Below are positions 1 through 34,500 of a stretch of 64,000 bases of DNA, piece by piece (within the stretch, counting starts at the first letter, position 1; each line of letters begins with the position of its first letter). The stretch is taken from NCBI GenBank assembly GCA_022414725.1, contig JAJSRW010002075.1:10001-74000 (forward strand). Direction: 5' to 3'. The stretch comes from Microglena sp. YARC (lineage: Eukaryota; Chlorophyta; Chlorophyceae; Chlamydomonadales; Chlamydomonadaceae). The notes under the pieces were generated by a model. That model had not been told where the DNA came from. It searched no databases and saw only the letters and a list, made by a program, of their open reading frames with translations. Both the position numbers and the translations under genes were made by a program.

Positions 1-1
1 C

Positions 2-34
2 CATACCAGCTAACCCTGGAGTAGGACAACCTGT
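2..34 (+). CDS. Possible 3' end of a preceding LRR-gene exon
   Basis: An open reading frame (IPANPGVGQPV) runs into a GTGAGT donor at 35 in phase 0, which is the phase expected by exon 595-735. It may be the end of the previous real exon, or one of the truncated exon copies common in this gene. The assignment is weak because only about 30 bases are visible. Confidence 0.3.
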
Positions 35-51
35 TGTGAGTACTCCCCCCC

Positions 52-97
<46 letters not shown>

Positions 98-594
98 CCA
101 CCCTTCCTCCTCCGTACCCTGAAGTGCGTGCTAGGAACATGGGGATGGCCAATGTTTGGAGACGACATGCTGCCCACAGCCACAGCATTTGACCCCCCCA
201 CCCACCCACCCACACATACACACCATCCCCATTACCCCTACCCTACCCTACCCCACCCCCACCCACCCTCCTCCAGACTCTGAAGTGCCTGCTAGAAACG
301 TGTGCATTGTCAACGTTTGGAGACGACGTGCTGCCCAAGACCACAGCATTTGACCCCCCCCACCCCCCACCCCCCCCCCCCACACACACACACCGTACCC
401 CCCCACCCACCCCCCACGCCATTATACCCACACCCTCCTCCAGACTCTGAAGTGCCTGCTAGAAACGTGTGCATTGTCAACGTTTGGAGACGACGTGCTG
501 CCCAAGGCCACAGCATTTGACCCCCCCCACCCCCCCACCCCACACACACACCGTACCCCCCCCCCACGCCATTTATACCCACACCCTCCACCAG
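35..594 (+). repeat. Tandem 5'-partial copies of exon 1 linked by CA/C-rich tracts
   Basis: Three copies (about 116, 273 and 444) of the first 70 or so bases of exon 1 each carry a preceding acceptor-like tract. They are joined by poly(C)/(CA)n stretches. No separate gene is seen. Confidence 0.7.
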
Positions 595-23479
<22,885 letters not shown>

Positions 23480-23639
23480 GCCCACTCCCCACAGACAGCC
23501 AGCTGCTGTAGTAGCTGAGGAGGCAGGCTCTGGCAGTGCAGCAGGCTGGCAGCAAAGGACTTCTGGACTAGTGAATAGATCAATACATGTTTCGCCTAAT
23601 GATGACCAGCATGTGTGACCAGCGCTTATAATGTATCGC

Positions 23640-23830
23640 TGGTCCAAAATGTGCATGGTGCACGTAGAGGGGGTTTAAGAGTGTATGTGGGTAGAATAGT
23701 AGTAGAAAATGAAATGAATTTCATTTTACGTAGGTAGAAGAGTGGTAGAAAATGAAATGCATTTCATATTAGAGTGTCCGTTGTACGCCGAATGTAGAAA
23801 AATATATTTGAGATGATGAAAATTGAACTT
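23640..23830 (+). pseudogene. Non-LTR reverse-transcriptase C-terminal (zf-RVT-like) fragment
   Basis: The stretch at about 23731-23805 reads VVENEMHFILECPLYAECRK before a stop. The pattern E-x-H-F-x-L-E-C-P-x-Y is typical of the zinc-binding tail of LINE reverse transcriptases. An adjacent near-copy of its start lies at 23700-23730. It is only a remnant. Confidence 0.5.
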
Positions 23831-24000
23831 GAATTGGTTGATAAAGACTCTAGCACGAAGCTGGTCATGAATCATGATTCCTTTGAAGGGTGACATTACA
23901 GAAACCAATGTATTAAAATGCGATACGAATCGCACAATTAAATTATCATGCCAAATGAGATTTTAGTATTGGTGCAGAGACTGCAGTGGCTCGGCCTGGC

Positions 24001-24735
24001 TTTACATTACATTACATGTTAAAGTCTACTTGACACCGCGAGGGTGTATGTATGAGACTCTGTGCTTTAAACAAAAAGAAAATGCACCCACAAAGCGAAA
24101 AACCCCATTACATCAGGTGTGTGTCGAGGACAAACAAACCAAACTCCCAACCACCGTTTTGGTGGCGTAGGTGTTTAACTGTACGTTGTACACTTACAAG
24201 GAGGATGAAATGCATATGTTTGAGTGCCCTTTTTATAATGATATTCGCCTCCGCTACCAGAATCTGTTTACAGATATTTATAGGCATGTCCATGAGGATA
24301 CCGACTTAACCGTATGGAATGTGGAATTCTGCGATTCCACATTCAGAACCTTTATGAATGGAAATGGCACTAAGTCTTTTTGGAGCAACCTAGCCGACTA
24401 TCTTTCTACTTGTAGAAGAGCAAGACAGGAAGCCCTGGACTGCTTAGTGGCACCGTAATTTATTATCCCTTTTTTTTCTTCTTGAGACTTCTCATTTGTT
24501 AGCTTCTTACCTCCGCCACTGTAAGTGGTTGAGATCTGGGTCCTGCTCTAAGGGGTTTAATACCTACGCCACCAAAACGGTGGTTGGGAGTTTGGTTTGT
24601 TTGTCCTCGACACACCCCTGATGTAATGGGGTTTTTTGCTTTGTGGGTGCTTTTTCTTTTTGTTTAAAGCACAGAGTCTCATACACCCTCGCGGTGTCAA
24701 GTAGACTTTAACATGTAATGTAATGTAATGTAAGT
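24001..24735. mobile_element. Foldback element with roughly 172-bp terminal inverted repeats
   Basis: The left arm 24001-24172 and right arm 24558-24735 are near-perfect inverted copies (ends TTACATTACATG / CATGTAATGTAA). They enclose 385 bp of reverse-transcriptase-derived sequence. A third, single arm is at 37224-37379, so the arm is a dispersed repeat. Confidence 0.7.
24157..24458 (+). pseudogene. Reverse-transcriptase zinc-domain remnant inside the foldback
   Basis: An open frame of about 95 codons contains DEMHMFECPFYNDIRLRYQN. This is the C-x-x-Y-x-x-x-R signature seen after the RT domain in LINE proteins. No RT catalytic domain is present, so it is a 3' fragment captured between inverted arms. 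Confidence 0.55.
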
Positions 24736-24774
24736 CATACTATAATAACTACACAAGGGAATAGAAGAAAACAA

Positions 24775-25071
24775 GTACCGGAGGCTGGACAGTACTGCAG
24801 GGTACTGTCAGGGGTAATGGTAGGCGCCAGGTGGATGTCGCCCCTACTAGGCTGCCAGCTCTCAGACCGGAGGGGGACCCAGACCAGGGTATACTGGGCT
24901 ACTGTAGGATTGACATACAAATACCTCCTACCTCAACTGGACAGGCTACCATCGCGGATGACGACGACCTGCAACGTTAAGAGCGACCGAAGGGGGAGAC
25001 GAACCCCCGACTCTTCATTCTTTAGCGACCTGGTCTACCACTAGACCATTGTAATAGCTAAAGAGGCTTAG
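24775..25071 (-). mobile_element. tRNA-derived SINE, copy 2
   Basis: The reverse strand has an A-box-like TGGTCTAGTGGTA near 25045 and a B-box-like GGGGGTTCGTCTCC near 25000. The body shares GATGGTAGCCTGTCCAGTTGAG with the other copies. The distal part differs from copies 1 and 3, suggesting a subfamily. Confidence 0.6.
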
Positions 25072-25399
25072 TGGGGATGAATTAAACTGAAAACTTTGAA
25101 ACAAGGTCTTTAAACTCTTTAACATGTAATGAAAAGAGGTGACATCATTGTCAAAGATTTCCAAGCGCTTATTGGACGTACTTCCAATATCAAAGACAGG
25201 AGGCACCAATTTTCAACAAGTAAAAAGGGCTTGTTGCCATGTTCAACGTAAACAACTTTATATATATAATCCGACCTGTGAGGAAGGAAGGTGAATGAGC
25301 CTCTGGGGGGTTACTGCTCATCTAATAAGGAGGACAACAGAACAAATCCAGGGCATGTACTAATCAGAAACTTATGCAAGTATCATACTATCATCCAGC

Positions 25400-25700
25400 T
25401 CCAAGTATGCATGTCAGCATGGAGCACCAGGGACAGCGGAGAGGGACTAGAAGCTGTTGGGAAGCTGCAGGCTTTGGCTGGGACGCTGCAGACCAGCTAG
25501 GATTTGCTTGAAAGCTGCAGGCTGAGGTCAGGCCAGGTCAGCAGCGAGATAGCTGTTGGGAAGAGCTGCTGGGTAGCTGCATGTCTAGTAGGAGCTGCGG
25601 GGACGCTGCAGGTCAACTAGCTGCTGGGATGCTGCAGGCTAAGGTCAAGACAGGTCAGTGGCGAGACGAGCACTCTTATGATCCCCACCTTATTTGGGAA
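25400..25700. repeat. GCTGCAGG-rich minisatellite
   Basis: Imperfect repeats of about 40-60 bp contain GGGACGCTGCAG and GAAGCTGCAGGCT. No gene is seen between the SINE and the copia LTR. Confidence 0.5.
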
Positions 25701-25970
25701 TCCTTAGATTGTCAAACGTAGGCAGAATGCAGAAGCCGTGAAAGCCTAAACAAATGTAAGACGTTATGTCCTTACATAATTATGTACAAATGCAATGCAC
25801 GACACGTGGCATGTGATCTCATTCGTCCTTGTTGATGAATGAATGCAATACATGTGGTGCAATGGTGGACCATGTCATATACAAACTAAATCAGTCCAGG
25901 AGTGTATCACTCCTCAGTGGAATGCTCCCATGGATTTGGGATGCGCAATGCCTGAGCCAACTGTATGGCT

Positions 25971-26167
25971 TGACAGAGTTCAGGGGACGTGAGGAGACCA
26001 GGAACGAAGTGTTTAGACAACTGGACAGTTAAAAGAGCCGAGGGACGCCTCTTGAGAGAGGAGTCCTGACGGCAAACCCCGAAACCCTTAGGTTACGGGA
26101 AAGGACAGACGCGATAGGTTGCGTAGCCAATAGGACAGGTAGAACCAATGAACAGCTAAAGCTGACA
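25971..26167 (-). repeat. 3' LTR of copia element
   Basis: This 197-bp direct repeat matches 32451-32647. It begins TGACAGAGTTCAGGGG on the plus strand. A purine-rich AGGTGGAG abuts it on the coding strand, as expected for the polypurine tract. Confidence 0.9.
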
Positions 26168-26881
26168 CTCCACCTGTTCTAACTGTCAAGAAAATTATAC
26201 CTTCAAACCTTTAACAATAAACTTCGAAAAAGAAATCTGAAACTCAAAAGCAAGCAGAAAATAAATCTAATAGAGAGAGACATCCTCAAGGGCGACACCG
26301 ATACTTCCAATATCATTCTAAGATTTAACCAACCTAAATGTTCATCTAGGGAGGGGAAAGAGCGCAGAATAGTACCACACTCCACCTAACTGAAGCAAAC
26401 TCTATTTAAGCCAATCAGGGCTAAAAGAGGTAACACAGTTACTCAGACCTTGCAGGCTCCATCCTTGGACCGCAGGTGTAACAATCCCAAAACCAGGTGC
26501 AATTTCTACCCAAAAGAGGGGAAATCAAACAAAAATAATAATAATTCCAAACAGATCTACCAGCGAGGTAGTCATGACCAGAGACTCGAGGTAAAATCAA
26601 CCCCCAAAATCCAGTGCGACAGGTCTATACAAACTACATACCCATTCACCATCGCTACAGGATTGGAGTCGTACAACACTCGAGGTGAAGCAAGGGGCAG
26701 TAGACCTGAAGCAAATTAATATACAGAAATCACCGCAGGTGAGCATCGAAACCCGCGACTCCCGCAGAGATGGCAGGTATGCACCATGCTAATCCATTCA
26801 CTCCCGATTTCAACTTATTCCATCAGATAGCGAATAATTGCAATGTACAAAGATTCAGCAGAAACCTGAACTGCAGAAAAA

Positions 26882-28889
26882 TCACTGCAAATCAATAAAC
26901 CTAGGGCGAAGCTTGTACTTGACCAAACCAAGCATACCATTCATACTCCAAAAAACCTCTGCGGGGAGAGGCTTAGTGAAAGTATCAGCCAACTGCAAGG
27001 AGGTATGCACCTTAGTAACACCGATGCGCTGGCTTAGAACCAAATCCTTGATGTAGTGATGCATTATATCTATGTGTTTAGCCTTGCTTTCAAGCTTGTA
27101 GTCCTCTGTCCAGGACAGAGCTACCGTGGCATCACATTTGATAGTAATCAAGTGAACAGGCAAGCCCAGGTCTACCCTAAGATGCTTGAGCCACTGAACT
27201 TCCCTCGCACAACCAGCCAAAGCTTGATACTCAGCTTCCCCAGTACTAACTGCAGGGGTGATTTGTCGCTTGGATACCCAATTGAAAATCCCACCAGAAG
27301 CTAGAAAAGCAAGACCAGTTTGAGATCTCCTGTCCTCCGGATCCTCACCAAAAGATGCATCACTGTAAGCAAGGAGCTCAAATTTTGGGTCATGAGTGTA
27401 GGCAATACCAATATAAGTATGCTTGCGAAGGTACACCAGAACCCTCAGAGCTGCATTCCAGTGAGCCTGAGTAGGCGCTGCTGTGAATCTAGAAAGTTGA
27501 CTAACAGCAAAAGCAATATCAGGTCTTGTGCACGTGGACAAGTAGATGAGGCTACCAACCAGAGATGCGTACAAAGTGTTGTTAGGTAGAACAGGACTGC
27601 CAATGGCATTAACTGTAACTGACTTAGACACCATGGGCACCTCAGACGTAGCCTTCAACTTCTCTTCCCCTGCATTAAGCTTGAACCGCTCAACCATCCC
27701 ATTAATAGCATTATGCTGGCTGAGTACAATCTTCACACACCGCCCCTCATCATCAAGGGTAACATTACAGTCCAATGAGAGGAACTGTTCAGGTACTCCC
27801 ATTTCTGTAATAACCCACCCGTTATTACGCAAGATGGTAATAAGTGCATCATAGAGCACGAGCTCATCAACAGCAATCCAAAAGTGGTCGACATATGTCA
27901 GGACCCAGGACCACAGGCCATCAGCATCCAGGCGCACAAAAAGTGCTGGATCAGAGAGCGTCGGTCGGAAACCTGCAAGGCGAAGAACCTGCAGGACATT
28001 GTCATGCCAAGCTCTAGGGGCCTGCTTCAATCCATACAAGCTCTTCACAATGCGACAAACCAGGGGTTTTCCATTAGGCCCAACCTTGATGAAGCCTTCA
28101 GGCTGCCTCAAGTACAACTTGAGTTTGGGATCTATCACTCCATGAAGGAATGCAGTCTTCACATCAATTTGCCTGGAGAACATCTTACGATGAACAACAC
28201 CTGCAAGTAACACCCTCAAAGTCGCCTTAGAGGTGACCGGAGCAAAAGTCTGGTCGTACTCAATACCAGGACGCTGCATGTAACCTCTAGCCACAAAACG
28301 CGCTTTGTAGCGCTCCACTCTTCCATCCTTACCCAACTTTTTAGTAAATAACCATCTGGCAGACATAAGTCTGCTCCAGAATCCAAGTACCATGACCCTC
28401 GAGGGAAGCGATTTCATCTCTCATTGCTAGCTGCCACTCTTCCCTCTCAGGGTTATCGAGCGCTATAGCTTGAGCATAAGAAAGCTCACACTGGATGGAG
28501 ATAAAAGCAGCACCAACTGGTTCTGGTACCTCTTCTGCAGAACCATCAACAGACGGGGGGAGGGGATCGCTCCACCTCATCAGAAGTATCACTAGCAATA
28601 GAAGGAGAAGGGAAGGAACTAAAACATCAGGAACCGTAACATCTGGCACTGAAGGGTATCGCTTCAATACCGATTCATCTAATAAACCAAACTCAGGAAC
28701 CTCCCCACGCATCCTCCCACTTGATCTAACTCCAAGAGCAGAAGGAAGAGGGGGTGGACGAGGCTCCCGAGGTGTAACCTTTGAGAGCAGTGATTGTATC
28801 ACTCTCCCAGGAGGTAGCTCTGGACGTCGAACGTCCGGCGCATCTCCCACATCACCTAACCCAATCCAACCTGGGGCTGGCATGCTCAT
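26882..28889 (-). pseudogene. copia reverse transcriptase and RNase H
   Basis: The RT begins with SYAQAIALDNPEREEW near 28460. It crosses a frame break near 28341-28417 and then runs open for about 500 codons. RT motifs are KARFVARGY, QIDVKTAFLHG and SLYGLKQAPRAW. The catalytic box reads YVDH where copia has YVDD (27884-27895). RNase H follows (YSDASFGEDPEDRRSQTG, STGEAEYQAL), then the LADTFTKPL tail. Loss of the second catalytic Asp predicts a dead enzyme. Confidence 0.9.
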
Positions 28890-29043
28890 AGCAGACGCTA
28901 GAGTAGAATCACTGGCGGTATCACTAGAGTCACATTACCTAAGTCACTAGGCAGTTGCTCATCCCGAGCAATAGGAAGCTGCAGAACCTCAGGCTCGAAC
29001 AATGGGTTACCACTAACAAGGAAAGGAGTCTCTACAATTTTAT

Positions 29044-30330
29044 CTAGGTCGCTAGCTCCACCTTCTCCCCTTGAATCACTAACAGCCAGGACAGAGGGTG
29101 GGAGGATAGAGAATGGAAGGCAGCGAGTCGGAATAATTTCCGCAGTCTTGGTGTCAGGCACAAAGACAGGGGAGACATTGGGGCAGCAGCCTGCCGAGAA
29201 CGTAGGTTCGTATGGAAAACTGCTCCCACATCTGTTTCCATCTGCCCTGAGTCCTGTAGAAGATATTCTAATGCTGCCGGTTCAGTACGCCCCTCAGTGA
29301 CGGCCAAGGGAGAACCAGAAGCAAAAGAACTCCCATCATACACCAATTGCCCATCGACGGGCACTGGGCCAGTGCCCTCAAAAAAGGTCACGTCACGAGC
29401 CTCAATCACTTTGTGCAACTTTGGAATCCAGACCTGGTAGGCCTTCGACACCACACTATACCCCACCAGTCTACCCTGGATACTCTTAGGATCTAATTTC
29501 CCCCCGCTTCTTCCCATCTAGTAGGGTTACATAGGCTATACACCCAAAGACGCGGAGGTGGGACACCTCGGGGACGCGCTGATAGAAAAGCTCATAAGGA
29601 GTCTTTCCATCTTTCGTCTTTGTGGGCAACCGATTTCGAAGGTACGAAGCAGTCAAGAAGGCATAGGGCCAGAAACCCTTGCTCATCCCTGATTCTATCA
29701 GCATCGTACGAGCCATAGCAGCAACTACCCCATTGAACCTCTCAGCAACCCCGTTTTGCTGTGGGCAATACACGCTACTATGTTTGTACGTCGCATTTAC
29801 CTCATGAAGCCAGTCAACAAACCATTTGACCAAAAACTCTTTTGCTTGGTCCCCCCTAAGCGTTCGAAATGCTACCCCTAAAAGTTCCGCACTCCACTTC
29901 TTAATCGTAAATTGGATCTGCCATGCAGCATCCGATTTCAGTCTAATCGGAATAACCGCACTCCACCCAGAAAAATCATCAACTATGACAAGAAGATAAA
30001 GTTCCCCTCGCAACCCAGCACTGAACGGCCCCATGATATCAATATGTATCAATTCGAGCGGCGCGCGAGTATTCCTAGTACGAGTTGGGTATGGTTTGCG
30101 TATGGCCTTACCCAAACAACACGCATCACAAGGGTCCTGTGAGAACTTTTGAAGTGCAGCCCTGGTAAAGTTGGGTCCACCAGTAACAGTGCCGGCGTGC
30201 GACAACATGTGCATAGCGGGTTGACCAGGATGGCCAAATTTGCGGTGCCATAGTTTCGCAGTGTCACGACAAGTAACTATAGGAACGCTTTTAGCAGGAG
30301 TGACAGTTTCAGCAGAAAACGCCGCAGGAG
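29044..30330 (-). pseudogene. copia integrase region
   Basis: A zinc-binding segment (WHRKFGHPGQPAMHML then CDACCLGK) is followed by the DDE core: HIDIMGP, RGDQAKEF and the QQNGVAER segment. The C-terminal GRLVGYS...ARDVTFFEG motif of copia integrases lies near 29470-29380 in a second frame (29517-29044). Frame breaks occur near 30214-30250 and 29486-29517. Confidence 0.8.
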
Positions 30331-30343
30331 GGAGTCGAACTCG

Positions 30344-30796
30344 TTACGCCCGCGGATAAGACTCAGGGGCAGGGCAATGTACCGATTCGAAGTGGTAAAC
30401 ATCAGACGTGGTGGCTGATACAGTCCAAAGAGTGCTAGAGCCTCTGGTGGCAATGCAACGATCTGCATCAAAACTAATGATACAGCCCTGGGACCTAGCC
30501 GTAGCATTGACACTGAGAAGGTTAACAGGACAATTAGGAATGTAGAGCACATTGTCTATGGTAATGGGGGCCTCAAGCCACTCATTACATAGTTCAATGG
30601 TTCCAATACCAACCGCCTGCTGAACAACACCATCTCCAAATCTAACAGAGGGGCAATTTGCCTGATATCTGATGGATTGAAAGAGGGTGACGTCCCCAGT
30701 CAAACTCCGACTAGCCCCACTGTCTAAGTACCAGGTAGCTTCGACACAATCATCAGCCTGAGCAGGCGCCCAGGCTGTTTCAACACTAATGAGCAC
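30344..30796 (-). pseudogene. copia protease region
   Basis: ATWYLDSGASRSLTGD carries the retropepsin DSGA active-site motif of copia proteases. It is followed by the usual VLYIPNCPVNLLSV segment. The frame ends at 30344, before the integrase zinc domain, which continues in another frame. Confidence 0.8.
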
Positions 30797-30817
30797 GGGT
30801 AAGGGGGGTTGTGCATC

Positions 30818-32366
30818 TCACTTCTTTGCAAGTAGAGCAATCTGAGCCATCAATGCGGTATATTCAGCACGGCTGACTGGTGAAGCTCCTCCTCCACCTC
30901 GTGGTGGTGGCTTCTTCTGACCGCCACGACCTCCACGAGCAGCACCACGAGGGCGAAGCTTCGGGAACTGCGTCCAGCAAGTTTCCGAAGCGTGTCCAGG
31001 GCGAGGGCAGTAGATGCACTGCGGCACTCCACTGCCCTGAGGTAATCCTGCAGCAGCCATTGCTGGCAAAGGGGAGGGTAGGTGAGTGGGGGTTGATTTG
31101 ACCCATGGTGGGTAGTGAGGGTGATTAGACAGCAGCCTCTGGTTTGCTGTGTCTATGGACTCATAACGATATTGCACTTCAGCAAACGTGATCTGATTCT
31201 CAACAAAGTCAGGACCACTGAACATGGTCAGCAAACCAGAAAATCGAGGATGAGATGCACCAGCGATCGCGATCTCAATACATTGAAATTCGGAAACTAT
31301 CGTACCCGATTTGAGTAGCATGAGTGCCAACCTTTTCACCCTATTGAAATAGGTTGTAGGGGATTCAGAGTAGGTCATCTGAACCGCCCTCAAATCAGCT
31401 ACCAGTTTCGGTCCCAATCTACGAGCATGCTGCACTGCCCACGACTCCACCTCATCATAGATCTCCTGACAAGAACCATAGTGCCTAAAGACCTCCTGCA
31501 ACTCCTTGCTCATTGTGAGTAACATGTAGGAAAATGCCTTTTCCTCATTGCTAACCCACACATCAGAGCCATCATGTAACCTAAGCCTGGCCTCAGCCCC
31601 ATCTAGAGCCCTGATGGCCTCAGCATCAGAAACACGATCAGGAAAATGAAAGTCAACAGGAGGCAGGGGTGTCCTAGAAGCCTGCTTGAGACGCTGCAAT
31701 TTCGACATCTGCTGATTCAGTTCAACTCGGTACGCCTCTACATTCCTATCCATCTCTTCTTCCGTCAACGGAATCAAATCAGGGTCACCCCTCAAATCCC
31801 ACTTGAGCACTGCACTCGCGGACGTCTTACCGCGAGGGGATTGACCCAAGAACGCCTGGCGGCATTCTCAGCATCAATCCCGGTTCACCTCCACCTTCTT
31901 CACCAGCAATGCCTGTCACAGAAGAGACCTCAGACGAGTCCTCAGGGAGAGGCTCGTTCCTAGCTCGCTCCTCCAGATCGGCAGGAGTAGGCCTGCCGGA
32001 GCTTCCTGTAGGGCCGAAGGTCCTCATTGAAACAGAGCCACCGGCAGCGAGGACTCCAGCGGTCACAGACGATGCCGAAGGTCCGGCTCCTCCAGCGTGG
32101 GCAGAGCCCCTGGGCGCAGAAATAGAGCGATGAAATGGCCGGCCAGGGTTTACCCCGCCAGCGCGTGTCCACATTGACCGCATGGTTGAAGGCGCTCCCG
32201 CTTGTTGTCGGGAGGTCGAGACACGACGTTGTAGCCACTGTGCAACTGCAGGCACAGCGCTCGGGACAACATGGTTTCCAAGGTTCGCCAAACGTAACGC
32301 AGGAATGACATTGAACAGCCACTCCTCGTAATTCTCGTAGTCGAGTTTGGCGAGGTCCTTAATCAT
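30818..32366 (-). pseudogene. gag: copia gag polyprotein region, frame-broken
   Basis: The N-terminal part (32366 down to about 31850) has the copia Gag opening LDYENYEEWLFNVIPAL. The second part (31849-30818) holds the Gag core and a CCHC zinc knuckle, CIYCPRPGHASETC, near 31000. A Gly/Arg-rich tail follows. The two parts lie in different frames that meet near 31830-31850. Gag would form the virus-like particle; this copy could not make it intact. Confidence 0.8.
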
Positions 32367-32450
32367 CGACAGGTTGACTGACGAAATGATGCCGAGCTTC
32401 TCAACGTCCGCAGTGGCGTACGCTTTAGCGCAACTGATGAGACCTTAACC

Positions 32451-32647
32451 TGACAGAGTTCAGGGGACGTGAGGAGACCAGGAACGAAGTGTTTAGACAA
32501 CTGGACAGTTAAAAGAGCCGAGGGACGCCTCTTGAGAGAGGAGTCCTGACGGCAAACCCCGAAACCCTTAGGTTACGGGAAAGGACAGACGCGATAGGTT
32601 GCGTAGCCAATAGGACAGGTAGAACCAATGAACAGCTAAAGCTGACA
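32451..32647 (-). repeat. 5' LTR of copia element
   Basis: This is the second 197-bp direct repeat. On the coding strand the gag-like frame begins almost immediately after it. A usual leader and an obvious initiator-tRNA binding site are missing or altered. Confidence 0.9.
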
Positions 32648-33127
32648 TATCTATCACAGGGGATGGTGACAAAGCATTAGGCAGAATTAGCCCCCTCCGT
32701 AGGCTAACGAGTTAATGAGCGGTCAAGGTAACAGTGGTCAAGCTTAGTATCTGCGGATATGGGTGCTACGGAGTGGTATGGGTCCGTCACAAAGGTATAC
32801 CCTTTTCGAACCGTGGCTCAAGCCTGATGCCACCTGTTTAGTATGCTAAGATACAAATACGCATCAAATCAATCAATTAGCTATACACCCACAAAACAGG
32901 CGCTTCCGCGAGCGAGAATGACCTATCTTGACCCTGTGATACAATAAGAACCAAATCGGAGGAGGAGGACAGGGATTCCCAGGCCAAGGCCAAGTCCAAG
33001 GCCCAGGCCAAGGCCAGCACATTGCTGTCATCATAGTCTCCTGTGCGGAATGCCTTAATGCTGGTGAAGCCTCTTTTAGGAAATCTGCATCAAAGATTGC
33101 ATCATGATTCTCCAGCATATTTTCCTC

Positions 33128-33790
33128 TTATGCATCCACCTGTGCCTGCGCTGTGCCAGCAGGGTACGTAATCCTGGTCTCCGCAATGACAGAGCCAGAC
33201 CTGAAGGCCAAAACCTTCACATAAAATCCTTCACATGCCGCATACAACACAAGAACAATCGTAGCATTGAAGGCCTCCACCTTGGTTGTGTCGAGCATGA
33301 ACGCCTCAAACTCAACGCCAATGAACTAAAATGACACCACACTGTTAAGCAAGGTATTATCAAGAGGATGAGGATGAGGATGAGGAGGAAAGCCATGTTT
33401 TGTTTGCACGGGGGCCTGAACGGTCACAGCTGACCCTGTAACAGCATAGTCTTTAGCAAACTGTGAGGTAGGTGAGGAGTAAGCTGAATTGGCTGCCGTT
33501 GTGAATCCACCTGTTGCAGCAGTGGCTTCATCAGGAGTCATCCCAACATCGATAGTTGAGGGCACAGAGACAGTGACAGATGGCAACACATTACGATGTC
33601 TAGCAGTGCCGCATACGAATTTGATGTCATCGATGATGACTACAACGACGCCTTGCTTGATCGGAAAGTTAGCGGTGTTCCATGCCTGAGCAGTTGCCCA
33701 CTGGAAGGAGGAGATGAAAGCAGGCTTGGCAGCTTCAGCAGCTATGCAAGCATCCCTTGACAGTGTTTTGACAAGGCGGTCTTCTGCTTA
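33128..33790 (-). pseudogene. Two-exon gene fragment of unknown family
   Basis: On the minus strand an open exon (about 33790-33392; e.g. GVVVVIDDIKFVCG and NVLPSVTVSVPSTIDVGM) is followed by an intron with acceptor CATTTTAG. A 66-codon last exon follows (33325-33128; AFNATIVLVLYAACEGFYVK, ends AQVDA). The last exon lies in the inverted-repeat arm and is duplicated at 35485-35682. I do not recognise the family. The Ser/Thr/Ala-rich, beta-like sequence could be extracellular (inference). Confidence 0.45.
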
Positions 33791-34019
33791 ACCAGCAAAA
33801 ATATTTTGCCGATGAAGTCTGTGGAACCTGGAAGAGCAAGGGCCGGAAAGTTAGATGGGCTGGGCTAGCTGGGCTGTGCAAGCAACACATACACTTCTTC
33901 AACTGGTTTCTGTTTGATCACACACCAGTAAAGTTGTTTCAATAATCTAATATGCCACTAGGTTTCTGATTATTGACGATGCAAGGTTATGTGATGGCTG
34001 TCATGAATAATGATTGATA

Positions 34020-34500
34020 AGTATTGAAATTTTAGTGACCCGGTGTGGTTTATAAAACTGTGGTGTGACTGTGGTTTAGAAAATTGTGGGGTGACAGTGG
34101 TTTAGAAAACCGGGGGATAACTGTGGTTTAGAAAACTGTGGGGTGCTTAGTGACTTTCCCCGCGCAATCCTCTCGTGCTATACTCCCCTCGTGTTGAGCC
34201 TAGTAGTTAGGGTGGTTAGTAAAAAGACTGAATTGTACTTGGTTACATGGTTGAACGCCGTCTTGGATGGCTAATTGATCGCCAACTGCCCTTGGTACAA
34301 GGTCGTATTAATAAGTGTTCGAATTTGAAAGACCCACAGTGGTTTAGAAAAGTGGGGGGTGCTTAGTGACTTTCCCCTCCCAATCCTCTCGTGCTATACC
34401 CCCTTCGTGTTTAGTCTAGTAGTCATAGTTGTTAGTAAAAAGACTAACTAGTACTAGATTGGGCGGTTGATATCCGTCTTGGATGGCTAGCTAGATGAGC
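34020..34500. repeat. Two direct repeats of about 130 bp inside the inverted-repeat spacer
   Basis: The block starting TGACTTTCCCC...CAATCCTCTCGTGCTATA occurs at about 34149 and 34369. Short TGTGGTTTAGAAAAC units precede it. No gene is recognised in the spacer. Confidence 0.6.

Larger units (their letters stand above)
25971..32647 (-). mobile_element. Ty1/copia LTR retrotransposon (decayed)
   Basis: Two 197-bp LTRs (25971-26167 and 32451-32647) flank gag, protease, integrase, reverse transcriptase and RNase H on the minus strand, in the Pseudoviridae order (integrase before RT). LTR ends read TGTCAG...CTGTCA. The LTRs look identical or almost so, implying recent insertion, yet the coding frames are broken at several points. 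No 5-bp target duplication is apparent (TGGCT on one side, TATCT on the other). Confidence 0.9.
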
